From: Lactobacillus sp. CBA3605
Lineage (GTDB): Bacteria; Bacillota; Bacilli; Lactobacillales; Lactobacillaceae
NCBI RefSeq assembly: GCF_002970915.1
Contig: NZ_CP027190.1
Location: forward strand, 992,001-1,056,000
Length of the DNA stretch: 64,000 nt
Direction: 5' to 3'
Below the pieces are notes generated by a model. The model did not search any database, was not told where the DNA came from, and saw nothing but the letters and a program-made list of their open reading frames with translations. Numbering within the stretch: position 1 is the first letter of the stretch; each line of letters starts with the position of its first letter. A program made the position numbers and the translations under genes. Below, piece by piece: positions 54,806 to 63,619 of this stretch.

Positions 54806-55186
54806 CTAGTTTGCCTTAACCGTCAAGGCGGCTAGAGTTGTTTGATAGGTATTCAGTTTACTCTGAACAATCTTTAAATTATTGTTTAACACCGTTGTTT
54901 CGTCCAAAATATCAGCTTTATGTTGTGCCATAATTTCAAAGCGCTCTTGTAAGGTCGCATCGCCACCAGGGATGAGGTCGATATAATGTTTGATGGCTTT
55001 CAATGGCATCCCCGTCTTGCGAAAACAAGTAATCAAGCGGACAACGTCCACACTTTCCTCATCAAATTGCCGCACATTATTCTCATCACGTTGAATCCCG
55101 GGAATCAACTCACGACTATCATAATAACGGATACTATAAGCCGATACACCGGTTAATTGACTCACTTGCTGAATCGTATAACTCAT
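54806..55186 (-). CDS. MerR family transcriptional regulator
   Basis: A 126-residue regulator with the N-terminal MerR winged helix (YTIQQVSQLTGVSAYSIRYYDSRELIPGI) and a long coiled dimerisation helix. No metal-binding cysteine pair is present (one Cys in LITCFRKTG), so it resembles the MerR subtype that senses small organic or redox stress, such as YyaN/AdhR-like proteins. GGAGG is close to the ATG. It follows the amidohydrolase and SDR genes, its possible targets, after a 146-base gap with a terminator. Confidence 0.88.
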   Translation of the reverse strand: MSYTIQQVSQLTGVSAYSIRYYDSRELIPGIQRDENNVRQFDEESVDVVRLITCFRKTGMPLKAIKHYIDLIPGGDATLQERFEIMAQHKADILDETTVLNNNLKIVQSKLNTYQTTLAALTVKAN

Positions 55187-55274
55187 TGCTGGCCCTCCTT
55201 AATTAAGCTAATTTACTTTAATTATACGCATGGATAACACTAAAATGCTAGCAATTTATCTGCTGTTAAGGGCA

Positions 55275-55327
55275 CAAAAAATGAACGACCAGCTTGGTTT
55301 AATGCAACCATTGGTCGTTCATTTTTT
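55275..55327. terminator. Terminator after the amidohydrolase gene
   Basis: AAAAAATGAACGACCA pairs perfectly with TGGTCGTTCATTTTTT around a 21-base loop. Confidence 0.9.
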
Positions 55328-55332
55328 AACTT

Positions 55333-56238
55333 TTAGCTAATAAGTTTTTCAAAATTAGTTTGATACAATTTAGTTTGATCTGCCGCCGTTAAATTCAAAG
55401 CGGCGATGGCAGTCACGATTTCGTCGGTCGCACCATTGGGCGCACTGCCAAATGGCGCATCCGTGCCGAACATAACATGCTCAATCCCATAATAAGCCAA
55501 TGTTAAACGTAAGGCTGGTGTATTGCCAAGTAAAGCTGTATCGACATAAAACTTTTTGAAATCAGCTGCTTGTTCAGCAGATAAAATATGTTCAATTCGT
55601 CCGGCAAAATATGGCACCATCGCACCCGCATGGTGCACAATAACTTTAAGCTGCGGATATGTTTGGAAAAAGCCCTGCGTAACCATGGCATACATGGTCT
55701 GAGTAAGTTCGTATTCCCAACTAAACGTGATATTATTAGCGGGCTTAGTTGTGTCAAAAACGGGATGTAGCCAAATCGGTAGCTTTAAGGCCGCTAATTG
55801 TTCAAAAATTGGCCGATAAGCCGGATCTGTTAATGGTTTGCCTAACGCCGTCGTGAACAATTGCACGCCTAACAAGTTCGGATCGGTAGCAATTTGCTCT
55901 GCCAAAATTGTCACGGCCGCCGCAACATTATTCATCGGCAGCATGCCAACTGCACCACGATACGTCGCCGGTTCTGCCGCAGCAATTGCACTCAACTCAC
56001 GATTACCTAACCGGCATAGTTCCGCAGCCCGTTCCGGGTCAAAAAAGTCCTCAGGATTTAAGTTCGCCATCGAAATAACTTGGCGCACATCCGCTCGCAC
56101 CCCGGCTTGATGTACTGCCAAATCTGTTAACGCCGGATTCTTTAAAAAAGGATAGGCGGTTAAATCCACTGATTCAGCTAAAAAAGCCTGATAAAACTTC
56201 GGGGTTAAGACGTGAGCAAAAACATCCGTTTTCAACAT
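55333..56238 (-). CDS. Amidohydrolase family 2 (ACMSD-like) protein
   Basis: A 301-residue metal-dependent hydrolase or decarboxylase with a TIM-barrel. Likely metal residues: H in DVFAHVL, H in IWLHPVFD, HH in VIVHHAG and D in FGTDAPFG. The N-terminal HxH pair is reduced to a single H, unlike most members, which may alter activity. AGGAG precedes the ATG; 23 bases downstream of the SDR gene, so co-transcribed. Substrate unknown; aromatic acid decarboxylation is one possibility. Confidence 0.82.
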   Translation of the reverse strand: MLKTDVFAHVLTPKFYQAFLAESVDLTAYPFLKNPALTDLAVHQAGVRADVRQVISMANLNPEDFFDPERAAELCRLGNRELSAIAAAEPATYRGAVGMLPMNNVAAAVTILAEQIATDPNLLGVQLFTTALGKPLTDPAYRPIFEQLAALKLPIWLHPVFDTTKPANNITFSWEYELTQTMYAMVTQGFFQTYPQLKVIVHHAGAMVPYFAGRIEHILSAEQAADFKKFYVDTALLGNTPALRLTLAYYGIEHVMFGTDAPFGSAPNGATDEIVTAIAALNLTAADQTKLYQTNFEKLIS

Positions 56239-56261
56239 AATTTAGCACTCCTCTATTTCAA

Positions 56262-56906
56262 TTAATTAAACCACGCAGGTTGGTCACCATCAGTATTCGG
56301 CTGATTCAAACCAACACTTGCGCGTAAATAGGTGTTCGGGGTCGCAATCAACTTTAAGATAAAGTCAGCCACACTAGCACGTGAAACTTCGGTACCTTTA
56401 AAGGCCGTTCCTTTGTCAGTTAATTCATAATCAATCGCTGGCTTATCACTTAACCAAGCGGGCCGTAACATCGTGTAAGCCAGTGGTGAGGCTTCGATTA
56501 GCGCCGCGGCTTTACGAAAGCCCGGTAAAAAGTCTGCAATCATGGTTTCGTTCCAAGCACCAAAAGCACCGGGAACTTCATGATAGACGCCCAATGAGTT
56601 AATAAAGATTAACCGTTGCTGCTTAGTCGCAGTCATCGCAGCTAAGATACTAGCCGTTTGATCAGCCAGATTACGACCCCCAACATTAGAATACACCAAA
56701 TCAACACCAATCATGGCATTTTCTAACGCGGCGGTATCTAAAACATCCCCATCAATTAACGTCACGCGTGAATTATCTTGATATTGATTGAGTCGGGCGG
56801 CATTTCTTAGAAATAAGACTAACTCATGATTTGTTTCAGCCAATAAGCGTTTAATAGCGAGTTGTGCCGTTTTACCATAAGCGCCGATAATTAAAATTTT
56901 TGTCAT
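56262..56906 (-). CDS. Atypical SDR family NAD(P)-binding protein
   Basis: A 214-residue oxidoreductase of the atypical SDR (NmrA/YwnB-like) group. The nucleotide-binding loop is GAYGKTAQLAIKRL, with FINSLGVYHE and a C-terminal substrate half (LRPAWLSD). No catalytic Tyr-x3-Lys is obvious, as is common in this group. GGAGG precedes the ATG. First gene of a two-gene unit with the amidohydrolase. Substrate unknown. Confidence 0.85.
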   Translation of the reverse strand: MTKILIIGAYGKTAQLAIKRLLAETNHELVLFLRNAARLNQYQDNSRVTLIDGDVLDTAALENAMIGVDLVYSNVGGRNLADQTASILAAMTATKQQRLIFINSLGVYHEVPGAFGAWNETMIADFLPGFRKAAALIEASPLAYTMLRPAWLSDKPAIDYELTDKGTAFKGTEVSRASVADFILKLIATPNTYLRASVGLNQPNTDGDQPAWFN

Positions 56907-57053
56907 TTTTAAAAACCTCCATGTTTAAATCTTGGCTTCACTATACTGCTTATAACCGACTCTAAGGCAAGCCTTAAAACTGCATTTTTTATCTAATTAT
57001 TACTGATTGCGGTATTATTAAACTAAATTAACCATCTAGAAAGTAGGTTTACT

Positions 57054-58202
57054 ATGAACTTCAACTTGTGGGGCACGCCCCGAGCCATCACCCAACGCAT
57101 GCAGGAACGTAAGATTTCATGGGTCGAATTATTTTCAGACTTAGTGTTCGTTGTGATTATCCATAGTCTCGTTACTGAATTGGCGGCGAACTTTTCACTG
57201 TCAGGCTTTGCTAGCTTTACGCTCGTTTTCCTCTTTATCTTTAATAGTTGGAATAATTCCGTCTTGTTTTTTGATTTACATGGCCGCCAAAATTTACGGA
57301 TGGTCGTCTTTGCCATTCTACAAATCATCACCATTAGTTTTGTGGCCCTTTTTATTCCGAACTTTTTTGAACACGACTTCAAATTATTCGCCTTAGCCTA
57401 CTTTGTGAATCAAGCCTTGTGGCTCTATTTATGGGGGTCCACTATTCGCTTTGACCCGGCGCACAAATTAACCGCCATGCCCTATGTGACCGCCTATAGT
57501 CTGGGTGAGTTATTACTAATTGCTGTGTTTTTTGTGACCCAACCAGCTTGGCAATTAACCTTACTGATCGTGGCCCTGGGGTTATTTTTAGAAATTTTAC
57601 TGCTCGAGCAAGGTCGCTTTAACCAAGAATTCAAACAGCGCCAGATTCCATTTGCCTTATCGAGTGCCCTCCTTGAACGTTATGGCTTATTCACAATGAT
57701 TATTCTCGGTGAATCACTTGCCGGCCTAATTGAAAAAATTAGCGAACATCAAAGTGGCTATCATTATTTATTATTTTTAAGTCTAATGCTGGGCGTTGTC
57801 GGCATGTGGTATGTGTATTATTCCCTTATGGATGATCTACAAGTAACCGGCACCGCTTATTGGCAACTTTCGGTTTTTCGGGGCCTACATGCGGCCTTTA
57901 TCTTAGTCTTAACATTGCAGGCCTTCTTCCTCGATCAATTGGCAACGTCACACCTCGAAATCATGCGTGTGGGGTTCGTTGCGTCAATTGTGGCAGCGTT
58001 ATGGCTCTTAATCTTGATGATTAATTATGACCACCAACCAGAACAAGTTAAAAATAGCTGGGCCTTAGGTATCGCCAGTCTCTTAATCATGCTCACCTTG
58101 CTGCTGCCTACCTTGGCGATGATTTTGGTAGTCAGCCTGTTACTGATTGCAGTTGGCCTGCATAAAGAAATTCTGAAAGTTCGCATCGCCACCCACGATT
58201 AA
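57054..58202 (+). CDS. Low temperature requirement A (LtrA) family membrane protein
   Basis: A 382-residue multispan protein with about ten helices and the LtrA hallmarks: VSWVELFSDLVFV-like opening (ISWVELFSDLVFVVIIHSL) and ERYGLFTMIILGES in the middle. Function is unknown; named from a Listeria locus needed for growth in the cold. AGGT lies 5 bases before the ATG. An AraC-family regulator begins 22 bases later and may be co-transcribed. Confidence 0.88.
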   Translation: MNFNLWGTPRAITQRMQERKISWVELFSDLVFVVIIHSLVTELAANFSLSGFASFTLVFLFIFNSWNNSVLFFDLHGRQNLRMVVFAILQIITISFVALFIPNFFEHDFKLFALAYFVNQALWLYLWGSTIRFDPAHKLTAMPYVTAYSLGELLLIAVFFVTQPAWQLTLLIVALGLFLEILLLEQGRFNQEFKQRQIPFALSSALLERYGLFTMIILGESLAGLIEKISEHQSGYHYLLFLSLMLGVVGMWYVYYSLMDDLQVTGTAYWQLSVFRGLHAAFILVLTLQAFFLDQLATSHLEIMRVGFVASIVAALWLLILMINYDHQPEQVKNSWALGIASLLIMLTLLLPTLAMILVVSLLLIAVGLHKEILKVRIATHD

Positions 58203-58224
58203 CTAAAAGATGAGGTCTTTCCTA

Positions 58225-59097
58225 TTGAAAATTCGTCATGAAAACGTGCAACCGATTCCCAGATTGCCTTTTAAGTACTACGAACACGATCCCCTAACTT
58301 CTATTGCTGTTGCACCACATTGGCACCAGGGAATTGAGCTTAATTATTTGGTCGCCGGGGCTACGCTAAAAGTCGTCACTGATGGAAAAACGACTGAATA
58401 TCACCCTGGAGATTTATGGGCTATCAATCGCCGGGTCGTCCATAGTACGACCGGCATCGCCACCGCTAATTGGCGTGAATTTGGCCTAATTATTGACGAT
58501 GATTTTTTACAAACGCAATTGCCGGCTAGTGAGAATTGGCAGCTGGCCTTAAATGGTCCACTGGCTGAAAAGGAACATCCAGCCGCTTACGCTGCTATTC
58601 AGCAGGACCTAATGACAATTCATGATAATCTCACCACCGGCCTAACTGACTTATCACGACTCACTATTTTGAGTCATTTTTATGACTTGTTACATGCCTT
58701 AGCCACTGCCTTTAATCGACCAACTAATCCCAATGCAATTAATCCTAACTTGAATTTGGTCGATCAAGTCATGACCCAGATTAACCATGATTATGCCCAA
58801 CCGATTACGGGGGCCACTTTAGCAGCGACTTATCACGTTTCACTGACCACTTTGAATCAGCAGTTTAATACCAATCTACAACTTTCGGTGAACCGCTATT
58901 TACGACTCATTCGGCTAATGAACGCTCGCCGCTTGCTCTTAGAAACCGACCGTAAGATTGATTACATTGCCGCTAGCTGTGGCTTTAGTAATCGTAAAAC
59001 CCTTAACCGTAATTTTCAGACTTGGAAAGGCTGCACACCGACTGCCTATCGACAAGCCTACACAAAATATCATCAAATTGACGCTAACTGCCTCTAA
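58225..59097 (+). CDS. AraC family transcriptional regulator
   Basis: A 290-residue regulator with an N-terminal cupin-like sensor (PHWHQGIELNYLVAG, HPGDLWAIN) and a C-terminal double helix-turn-helix (GATLAATYHVSLTTLNQQFNT; KIDYIAASCGFSNRKTLNRNFQTWKGCTPTAYR). The sensor resembles those of carbohydrate-responsive AraC proteins. A TTG at 58225, 8 bases after GAGGT, is preferred over an ATG at 58210. Target genes unknown, possibly LtrA. Confidence 0.87.
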   Translation: MKIRHENVQPIPRLPFKYYEHDPLTSIAVAPHWHQGIELNYLVAGATLKVVTDGKTTEYHPGDLWAINRRVVHSTTGIATANWREFGLIIDDDFLQTQLPASENWQLALNGPLAEKEHPAAYAAIQQDLMTIHDNLTTGLTDLSRLTILSHFYDLLHALATAFNRPTNPNAINPNLNLVDQVMTQINHDYAQPITGATLAATYHVSLTTLNQQFNTNLQLSVNRYLRLIRLMNARRLLLETDRKIDYIAASCGFSNRKTLNRNFQTWKGCTPTAYRQAYTKYHQIDANCL

Positions 59098-59163
59098 AAA
59101 TGTCCCTTTTAACCCATCAAAACGTGCTAAGCTACCCTTATCAAACAAATAAGGGAGCTTTTT

Positions 59164-59955
59164 ATGATGTATGACTTAATCGCAACAGATATGGATGGTA
59201 CTTTTTTACGAGCTGATATGACCTATGACGAAGCCAAATTTGCTAAACTCTATCAACGGTTACAGCAACAACATATTCAGTTCGTTGTCGCTAGTGGTAA
59301 TCAGTATTTTCAACTCCGGTCATTTTTTGAAGCTTATCCAGATATTATTTACTTAGCCGAAAATGGGGCCTACATTCGTGATGCCAACAAAACGTATGCT
59401 GTTCACGCTTTTAAAACCGCTACCGTCACAACAATATTAGCTCAGCTTACTAAAATTCCAGAGTTGCATATTTTGGTTTGCGGCGCAAAAAGTGCGTATG
59501 CCCTCAGTAGCTATGATGCCCAATACGTTGATAATATGCGGCAATACTACCATCACTTAGCTGTCGTCGATGATTTTGCGACGATTGATGATCAGGTGCT
59601 AAAGATTGCCCTAAGCTGCCCACCTGAAAAAACAACTGCCATCGTAGACTTATTGCGCCCAATGTTAGCCAGACTCGCTGAACCAACCAGTAGTGGTCAT
59701 GGCGATATTGACTTAATCCAACCAGGTCTCAATAAAGCCGCCGGACTTAAAGAATTAGGCCAACAATTAAACATTGATTTAAGTGCTATGGTTGCCTTTG
59801 GTGATGGTGGTAATGATTTAGAAATGTTGCGTGAAGTTGGCTTAGGGGTCGCCATGCAAAATGCCCAATCCGCCGTCACAGCGGTGGCTGATCAGCAGAC
59901 AACCACCAACCAGGAACAAGGGGTCCTCAGTTTTATTGACGGTCTAACTCGCTAA
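59164..59955 (+). CDS. Cof-type HAD family phosphatase
   Basis: A 263-residue haloacid dehalogenase-like phosphatase with a type IIB cap. Motif I DMDGTFL, motif II VVASGNQ, motif III lysine near LNKAAG and motif IV FGDGGNDLEML are present. Acts on sugar phosphates or similar small phosphates, substrate unknown. AAGGGAG lies 6 bases before the ATG. Confidence 0.92.
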   Translation: MMYDLIATDMDGTFLRADMTYDEAKFAKLYQRLQQQHIQFVVASGNQYFQLRSFFEAYPDIIYLAENGAYIRDANKTYAVHAFKTATVTTILAQLTKIPELHILVCGAKSAYALSSYDAQYVDNMRQYYHHLAVVDDFATIDDQVLKIALSCPPEKTTAIVDLLRPMLARLAEPTSSGHGDIDLIQPGLNKAAGLKELGQQLNIDLSAMVAFGDGGNDLEMLREVGLGVAMQNAQSAVTAVADQQTTTNQEQGVLSFIDGLTR

Positions 59956-59979
59956 AGTCATACAAGCCAAAAGCCTAAA

Positions 59980-60023
59980 AATAATCGCCGCAAGAATTGA
60001 TTAAATTCTTGTGGCGATTATTT
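59980..60023. terminator. Terminator (dispersed hairpin family, copy 5)
   Basis: AATAATCGCCGCAAGAATT pairs with AATTCTTGTGGCGATTATT around GATTA; A tract upstream and TTT downstream. Between convergent genes. Confidence 0.88.
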
Positions 60024-60041
60024 GGTAGTACTGATTAATTG

Positions 60042-61808
60042 TTATTCTTTAAACTGAATCTTCACATAATCACGATATAACGGTAAGCTTGTCATCAATT
60101 CTTGATGCGTGCCATGCCCACTGACATGGCCTTGTTCAATAAAGTAAATCGCATCGGCATCCACAATTGTGCTTAACCGATGGGCGATAATCAAGGTTGT
60201 GCGACCCTTCATCAATTCTCCCAATGCTTTTTGCACCATCGCTTCGGACTCAGAATCCAAGCTAGCCGTGGCTTCGTCCAACATGAGAATCTTCGGATTG
60301 CGTAAGAATGCCCGGGCAATTGCCAAGCGTTGCCGTTGACCACCGCTTACCTTAACACCGCGTTCACCAACCTCAGTATCTAAACCAGCCGGCATCGCTT
60401 TAACGAATTGATCCGCAAATGCTAACTGCAAGACCCGCCATAACTCGTCATCAGTAAAGCCTTTTTCAAACCCATACGTTAAGTTATGCCGAATTGTCCC
60501 AGCCATAATCGCTGAATCTTGACTAACGTAGCCGATTTGTGAGCGCCAATCACTTAAGTTTAAGGTTGAAACATCTTGCCCACCAATCGTCACTTGACCA
60601 CTTTGCGGTTGATAATAACGTTCCAACAACCCAAAGATAGTGGATTTACCACCACCCGAAGGCCCGGCAAATGCGACGACGGTATTCGGCTTTGCTTCAA
60701 AATTAACATCATGTAAAATCGGTTGCCCATCCTCGTACGCAAAATCTACGTGCGTCATTGCTAACGTCTGATCGGTGACTGATTGGACTGGGCCGGTAAC
60801 TAGTGCTTCTTCTGGCTCATTCAATAAGTCCCGTACCCGGGCCGTCGAGCCATTGGCTTTCGATAAATCCGTAAAGAAACGGGCTAATGTACCGGCCGGG
60901 CCGATGATTTGGAAAAGATACATCAAGAATGAAACCAATGTTCCCATCGACATCGTCCCGCTTGCGACCCGCGCCGCTGCATACACCAAAACACCTACGA
61001 ATAGTGCCAACATACTAGCGGTCATCACTGGACCCGCGATTGAATCATAAATGGCCTCTTTCAGACCAATGCGGTATAACTTTTGAATCTGAGTCAATCC
61101 TGTTTTAGTTTCATAAACTTCCGCATTTGACGATTTAACCAACCGGATTTCGCTTAACGTTTCATCCGTTTCGCCACTAAACTTGGCTAACGCTTCTTGC
61201 CGTTGCCAGCCCACTTTATTAGTCTGTTGCATGATTGGTAACATTACTAACATCACTAATGGTACTGCCACGACCATAATCGCCGTCATCTTCCAATCCA
61301 TGAACGCCATAATTGCTAACGCGCCAACCAATTGCAAGAGTGACGTGACCATTTGTGGAAAAGAATTCGCTAACAAGTCTTTAATCTGGGTCGAATCATT
61401 CACTAAGCGTGAGGTCATCTCACCCGTTTTCACATTGTCAAAATAACTAACTTTTAGTCGCACAAGCTTCTGCCATAACGTTGACCGTAAATTAGCCACG
61501 ACGTTCTCACCAAAAACTCCCAGTAAGGCCCCTGAAACAGCGCTCACTACCGCACTCAAGACAAATAACACAATGAGTATCACCAGTAAGGGCCGATTGA
61601 GTGCCTGACCAAAGCCATTAATTAACTTTTGCGCTAACTTTGGCACGGCTAATTGTGCGCCAGTTGCTAATAATCCTAATGCTAATCCCAGCCATAACTG
61701 CCAATATTTTGGCTTAGTTTGCCGAATTAAACTTAAAAAACCACGAAAATTAAATTTGCCAGCCGAACGCTTTTTGTCAGTGCTCGGGGCGGTTATGCGA
61801 CGATCCAT
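60042..61808 (-). CDS. ABC-type multidrug exporter, fused permease-ATPase
   Basis: A 588-residue half-transporter of the LmrA/BmrA type that works as a homodimer. Six helices (about 35-330) precede an ATPase: Walker A GPSGGGKST, Q-loop, signature VSGGQRQRLAIARA, Walker B ILMLDEATASLD and the H-loop IIAHRLST. Preceded by a MarR-family gene 20 bases upstream that probably represses it. Exports drugs or lipids; substrate unknown. Confidence 0.93.
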   Translation of the reverse strand: MDRRITAPSTDKKRSAGKFNFRGFLSLIRQTKPKYWQLWLGLALGLLATGAQLAVPKLAQKLINGFGQALNRPLLVILIVLFVLSAVVSAVSGALLGVFGENVVANLRSTLWQKLVRLKVSYFDNVKTGEMTSRLVNDSTQIKDLLANSFPQMVTSLLQLVGALAIMAFMDWKMTAIMVVAVPLVMLVMLPIMQQTNKVGWQRQEALAKFSGETDETLSEIRLVKSSNAEVYETKTGLTQIQKLYRIGLKEAIYDSIAGPVMTASMLALFVGVLVYAAARVASGTMSMGTLVSFLMYLFQIIGPAGTLARFFTDLSKANGSTARVRDLLNEPEEALVTGPVQSVTDQTLAMTHVDFAYEDGQPILHDVNFEAKPNTVVAFAGPSGGGKSTIFGLLERYYQPQSGQVTIGGQDVSTLNLSDWRSQIGYVSQDSAIMAGTIRHNLTYGFEKGFTDDELWRVLQLAFADQFVKAMPAGLDTEVGERGVKVSGGQRQRLAIARAFLRNPKILMLDEATASLDSESEAMVQKALGELMKGRTTLIIAHRLSTIVDADAIYFIEQGHVSGHGTHQELMTSLPLYRDYVKIQFKE

Positions 61809-61828
61809 GTGTGTGCCTCCACTTTACC

Positions 61829-62365
61829 TTAATTAAACCAATGCCGATCTCGACCACCTGGCTGTTGCGGCCATTCGCCACGACCACGGGGCATGAAATC
61901 AGTCAGCTTTACATCTTCCGCACGATAGTTTAGCTTCGTTAGCAGTCGTTGCAGTTCAGCTTGCTCACTCGCTGTTAAATCACCAAATAACTGATCAGCT
62001 AAGTCATCAAATTGGGTCGCTTGCTGATCAAATAATCGTTGGCCACGTTCACTTAAGCGGACAATGACAACCCGTTTATCCGTGTCACTAGGTACTCGTT
62101 CAACTAACTCTGCCGTCTCCAACCGCTTAATAGTTGCACTCACTGAACTAGGCCGAATATCTAACACTTCCGCAATCTCAGCATTCGTTAATCCTGCGGG
62201 GCTTTGCGCTAAAACTTGTAATAGTCGCATCTGCCCACGACCGCCACCATGATGTCCCGTACCATGACTCCCAAAATTACGTTGATGCATCACTGCCATA
62301 AAAAATAAACGATTTTGCATCAGTTTACCGAAACTTTCAAATAACTCATGACTCATATCTGCCAT
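61829..62365 (-). CDS. MarR family transcriptional regulator
   Basis: A 178-residue winged-helix repressor: LTNAEIAEVLDIRPSSVSATIKRLETAELVERVPSDTDKR then RLSERGQRLF. A His/Gly-rich insertion (GSHGTGHHGGGRG) near residue 40 and a Gly/Arg-rich tail are unusual; they could bind metal or be disordered. GAGGAGG is 9 bases before the ATG at 62365. It is the first gene of a two-gene operon with the ABC exporter and likely autoregulates through the palindrome upstream. Confidence 0.9.
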   Translation of the reverse strand: MADMSHELFESFGKLMQNRLFFMAVMHQRNFGSHGTGHHGGGRGQMRLLQVLAQSPAGLTNAEIAEVLDIRPSSVSATIKRLETAELVERVPSDTDKRVVIVRLSERGQRLFDQQATQFDDLADQLFGDLTASEQAELQRLLTKLNYRAEDVKLTDFMPRGRGEWPQQPGGRDRHWFN

Positions 62366-62411
62366 TTTAAAAATCCTCCTCGTTAAGTTGAATGACAATT
62401 ATATTATCACT

Positions 62412-62443
62412 TTAGTTAGCTTTTGACAACAAAAACTAACTAA
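62412..62443 (-). promoter_or_regulatory. MarR operator and promoter of the exporter operon
   Basis: TTAGTTAG-N16-CTAACTAA is a perfect inverted repeat flanking a minus-strand -35 TTGTCA; TAATAT follows 17 bases later. Binding would block transcription. Confidence 0.7.
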
Positions 62444-62456
62444 ACGGCTTAAATTA

Positions 62457-62492
62457 ACCGGCTGCTCCGCTAAAGAATGCGATACAGCCGGT
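62457..62492 (-). terminator. Hairpin after the quinone oxidoreductase-like gene
   Basis: ACCGGCTG and CAGCCGGT with a 20-base loop; only a short T-rich tail, so a weak terminator. Confidence 0.5.
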
Positions 62493-62503
62493 CATTAAAA
62501 TAC

Positions 62504-63442
62504 CTATTTTTCCATAGAAATCACAATTTTCCCGTGACTATGATGACTTTCGCTTAACTGATGCGCTGTGCGCAAGCCAGCTTCAGTGAATGGTAAGACC
62601 CGGTCAATCACAACTTTAACCGTCCCCGCCGCTACCATAGCGCCAAGTTCAGCTAGCTGTTTCCCATTAGTTTGGAGCCACCACGTTGAAACTGCTTGAC
62701 TGGCAGCTTGTTGTTGTTCAGTTAACTGAGCGTCAATTGTGACAAGTCGACCATTAGGTTTAAGAATCGCTAGCCCGTCATCAACTGCACTAACCGTGTC
62801 AAAAACGGCATCATAATCATGCAAGACTGCCGTAATATCATGTTCATGATAGTCAATGACTTCATCAGCACCCAGCCCCTCAAGTAACGGGCGCTGCGCC
62901 GCACTAGCAGTCGTGGCAACATAGGCCCCTAAGGCTTTCGCAATTTGAATTGCAAATAAGCCAACGCCACCAGCCCCCGCTTGGATCAACACTTTATCAC
63001 CGGCTTGCACATGTAACCGATCTTTAACAACTTGATAGGCGGTTAAGCCTGCCAACGGGATAGCAGCCGCCGTTTGCCAGTCAATTGCCGCTGGCTTTAA
63101 AGCTAATTTATCTGCTTTAACGGCCGCAAATTCAGCATAAGTGCCCCGCGTGCCATCTTGCAAAGTGTCCGGCCGGGCAAAAACTTCGTCGCCCACTTTA
63201 AAGCCAGTGACATCAGCTCCGACGGCAGTAATCACCCCGGATAAGTCCCAACCTAACACAATGGGAAAATCCCAGTGCATCATGCCCTGCATTAAGCCTA
63301 ACCGGGCCTTCCAATCAATCGGATTAATTGAAGTCGCTTTAAGTTCAACCAACACTTCATCGGTTGCCATCGTTGGCATCGGTAATTCAGTCATTGTCAA
63401 CTCGTCAGCATCACCGTATTGATTAATTACAACTGCTTGCAT
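62504..63442 (-). CDS. Zinc-independent NADP-dependent oxidoreductase (quinone oxidoreductase type)
   Basis: A 312-residue medium-chain dehydrogenase/reductase. The catalytic domain (ATSINPIDWKARLG, GWDLSGVI) and nucleotide motif AGAGGVGLFAIQIAKALGA are typical of QOR-like enzymes; zinc-ligating cysteines are absent. It probably reduces quinones or enones with NADPH. AAGGAG is 8 bases before the ATG at 63442; a GTG at 63451 overlaps it. Single gene. Confidence 0.9.
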   Translation of the reverse strand: MQAVVINQYGDADELTMTELPMPTMATDEVLVELKATSINPIDWKARLGLMQGMMHWDFPIVLGWDLSGVITAVGADVTGFKVGDEVFARPDTLQDGTRGTYAEFAAVKADKLALKPAAIDWQTAAAIPLAGLTAYQVVKDRLHVQAGDKVLIQAGAGGVGLFAIQIAKALGAYVATTASAAQRPLLEGLGADEVIDYHEHDITAVLHDYDAVFDTVSAVDDGLAILKPNGRLVTIDAQLTEQQQAASQAVSTWWLQTNGKQLAELGAMVAAGTVKVVIDRVLPFTEAGLRTAHQLSESHHSHGKIVISMEK

Positions 63443-63619
63443 CGCTTCCACTCCTTAAATAACTATTAGTGTGATTAATTGTAACTGTCACCGGTGGCAT
63501 CGTCAAAAGTTAAGTCACCAAAGTAACCGATAAACGTCTGGTCATTAACTAGGTCAACCTGGCACTTGTTCGGTATAATAACATGAGGTTTAAATCAAAG
63601 ATTACCGAGGTCACAACTA

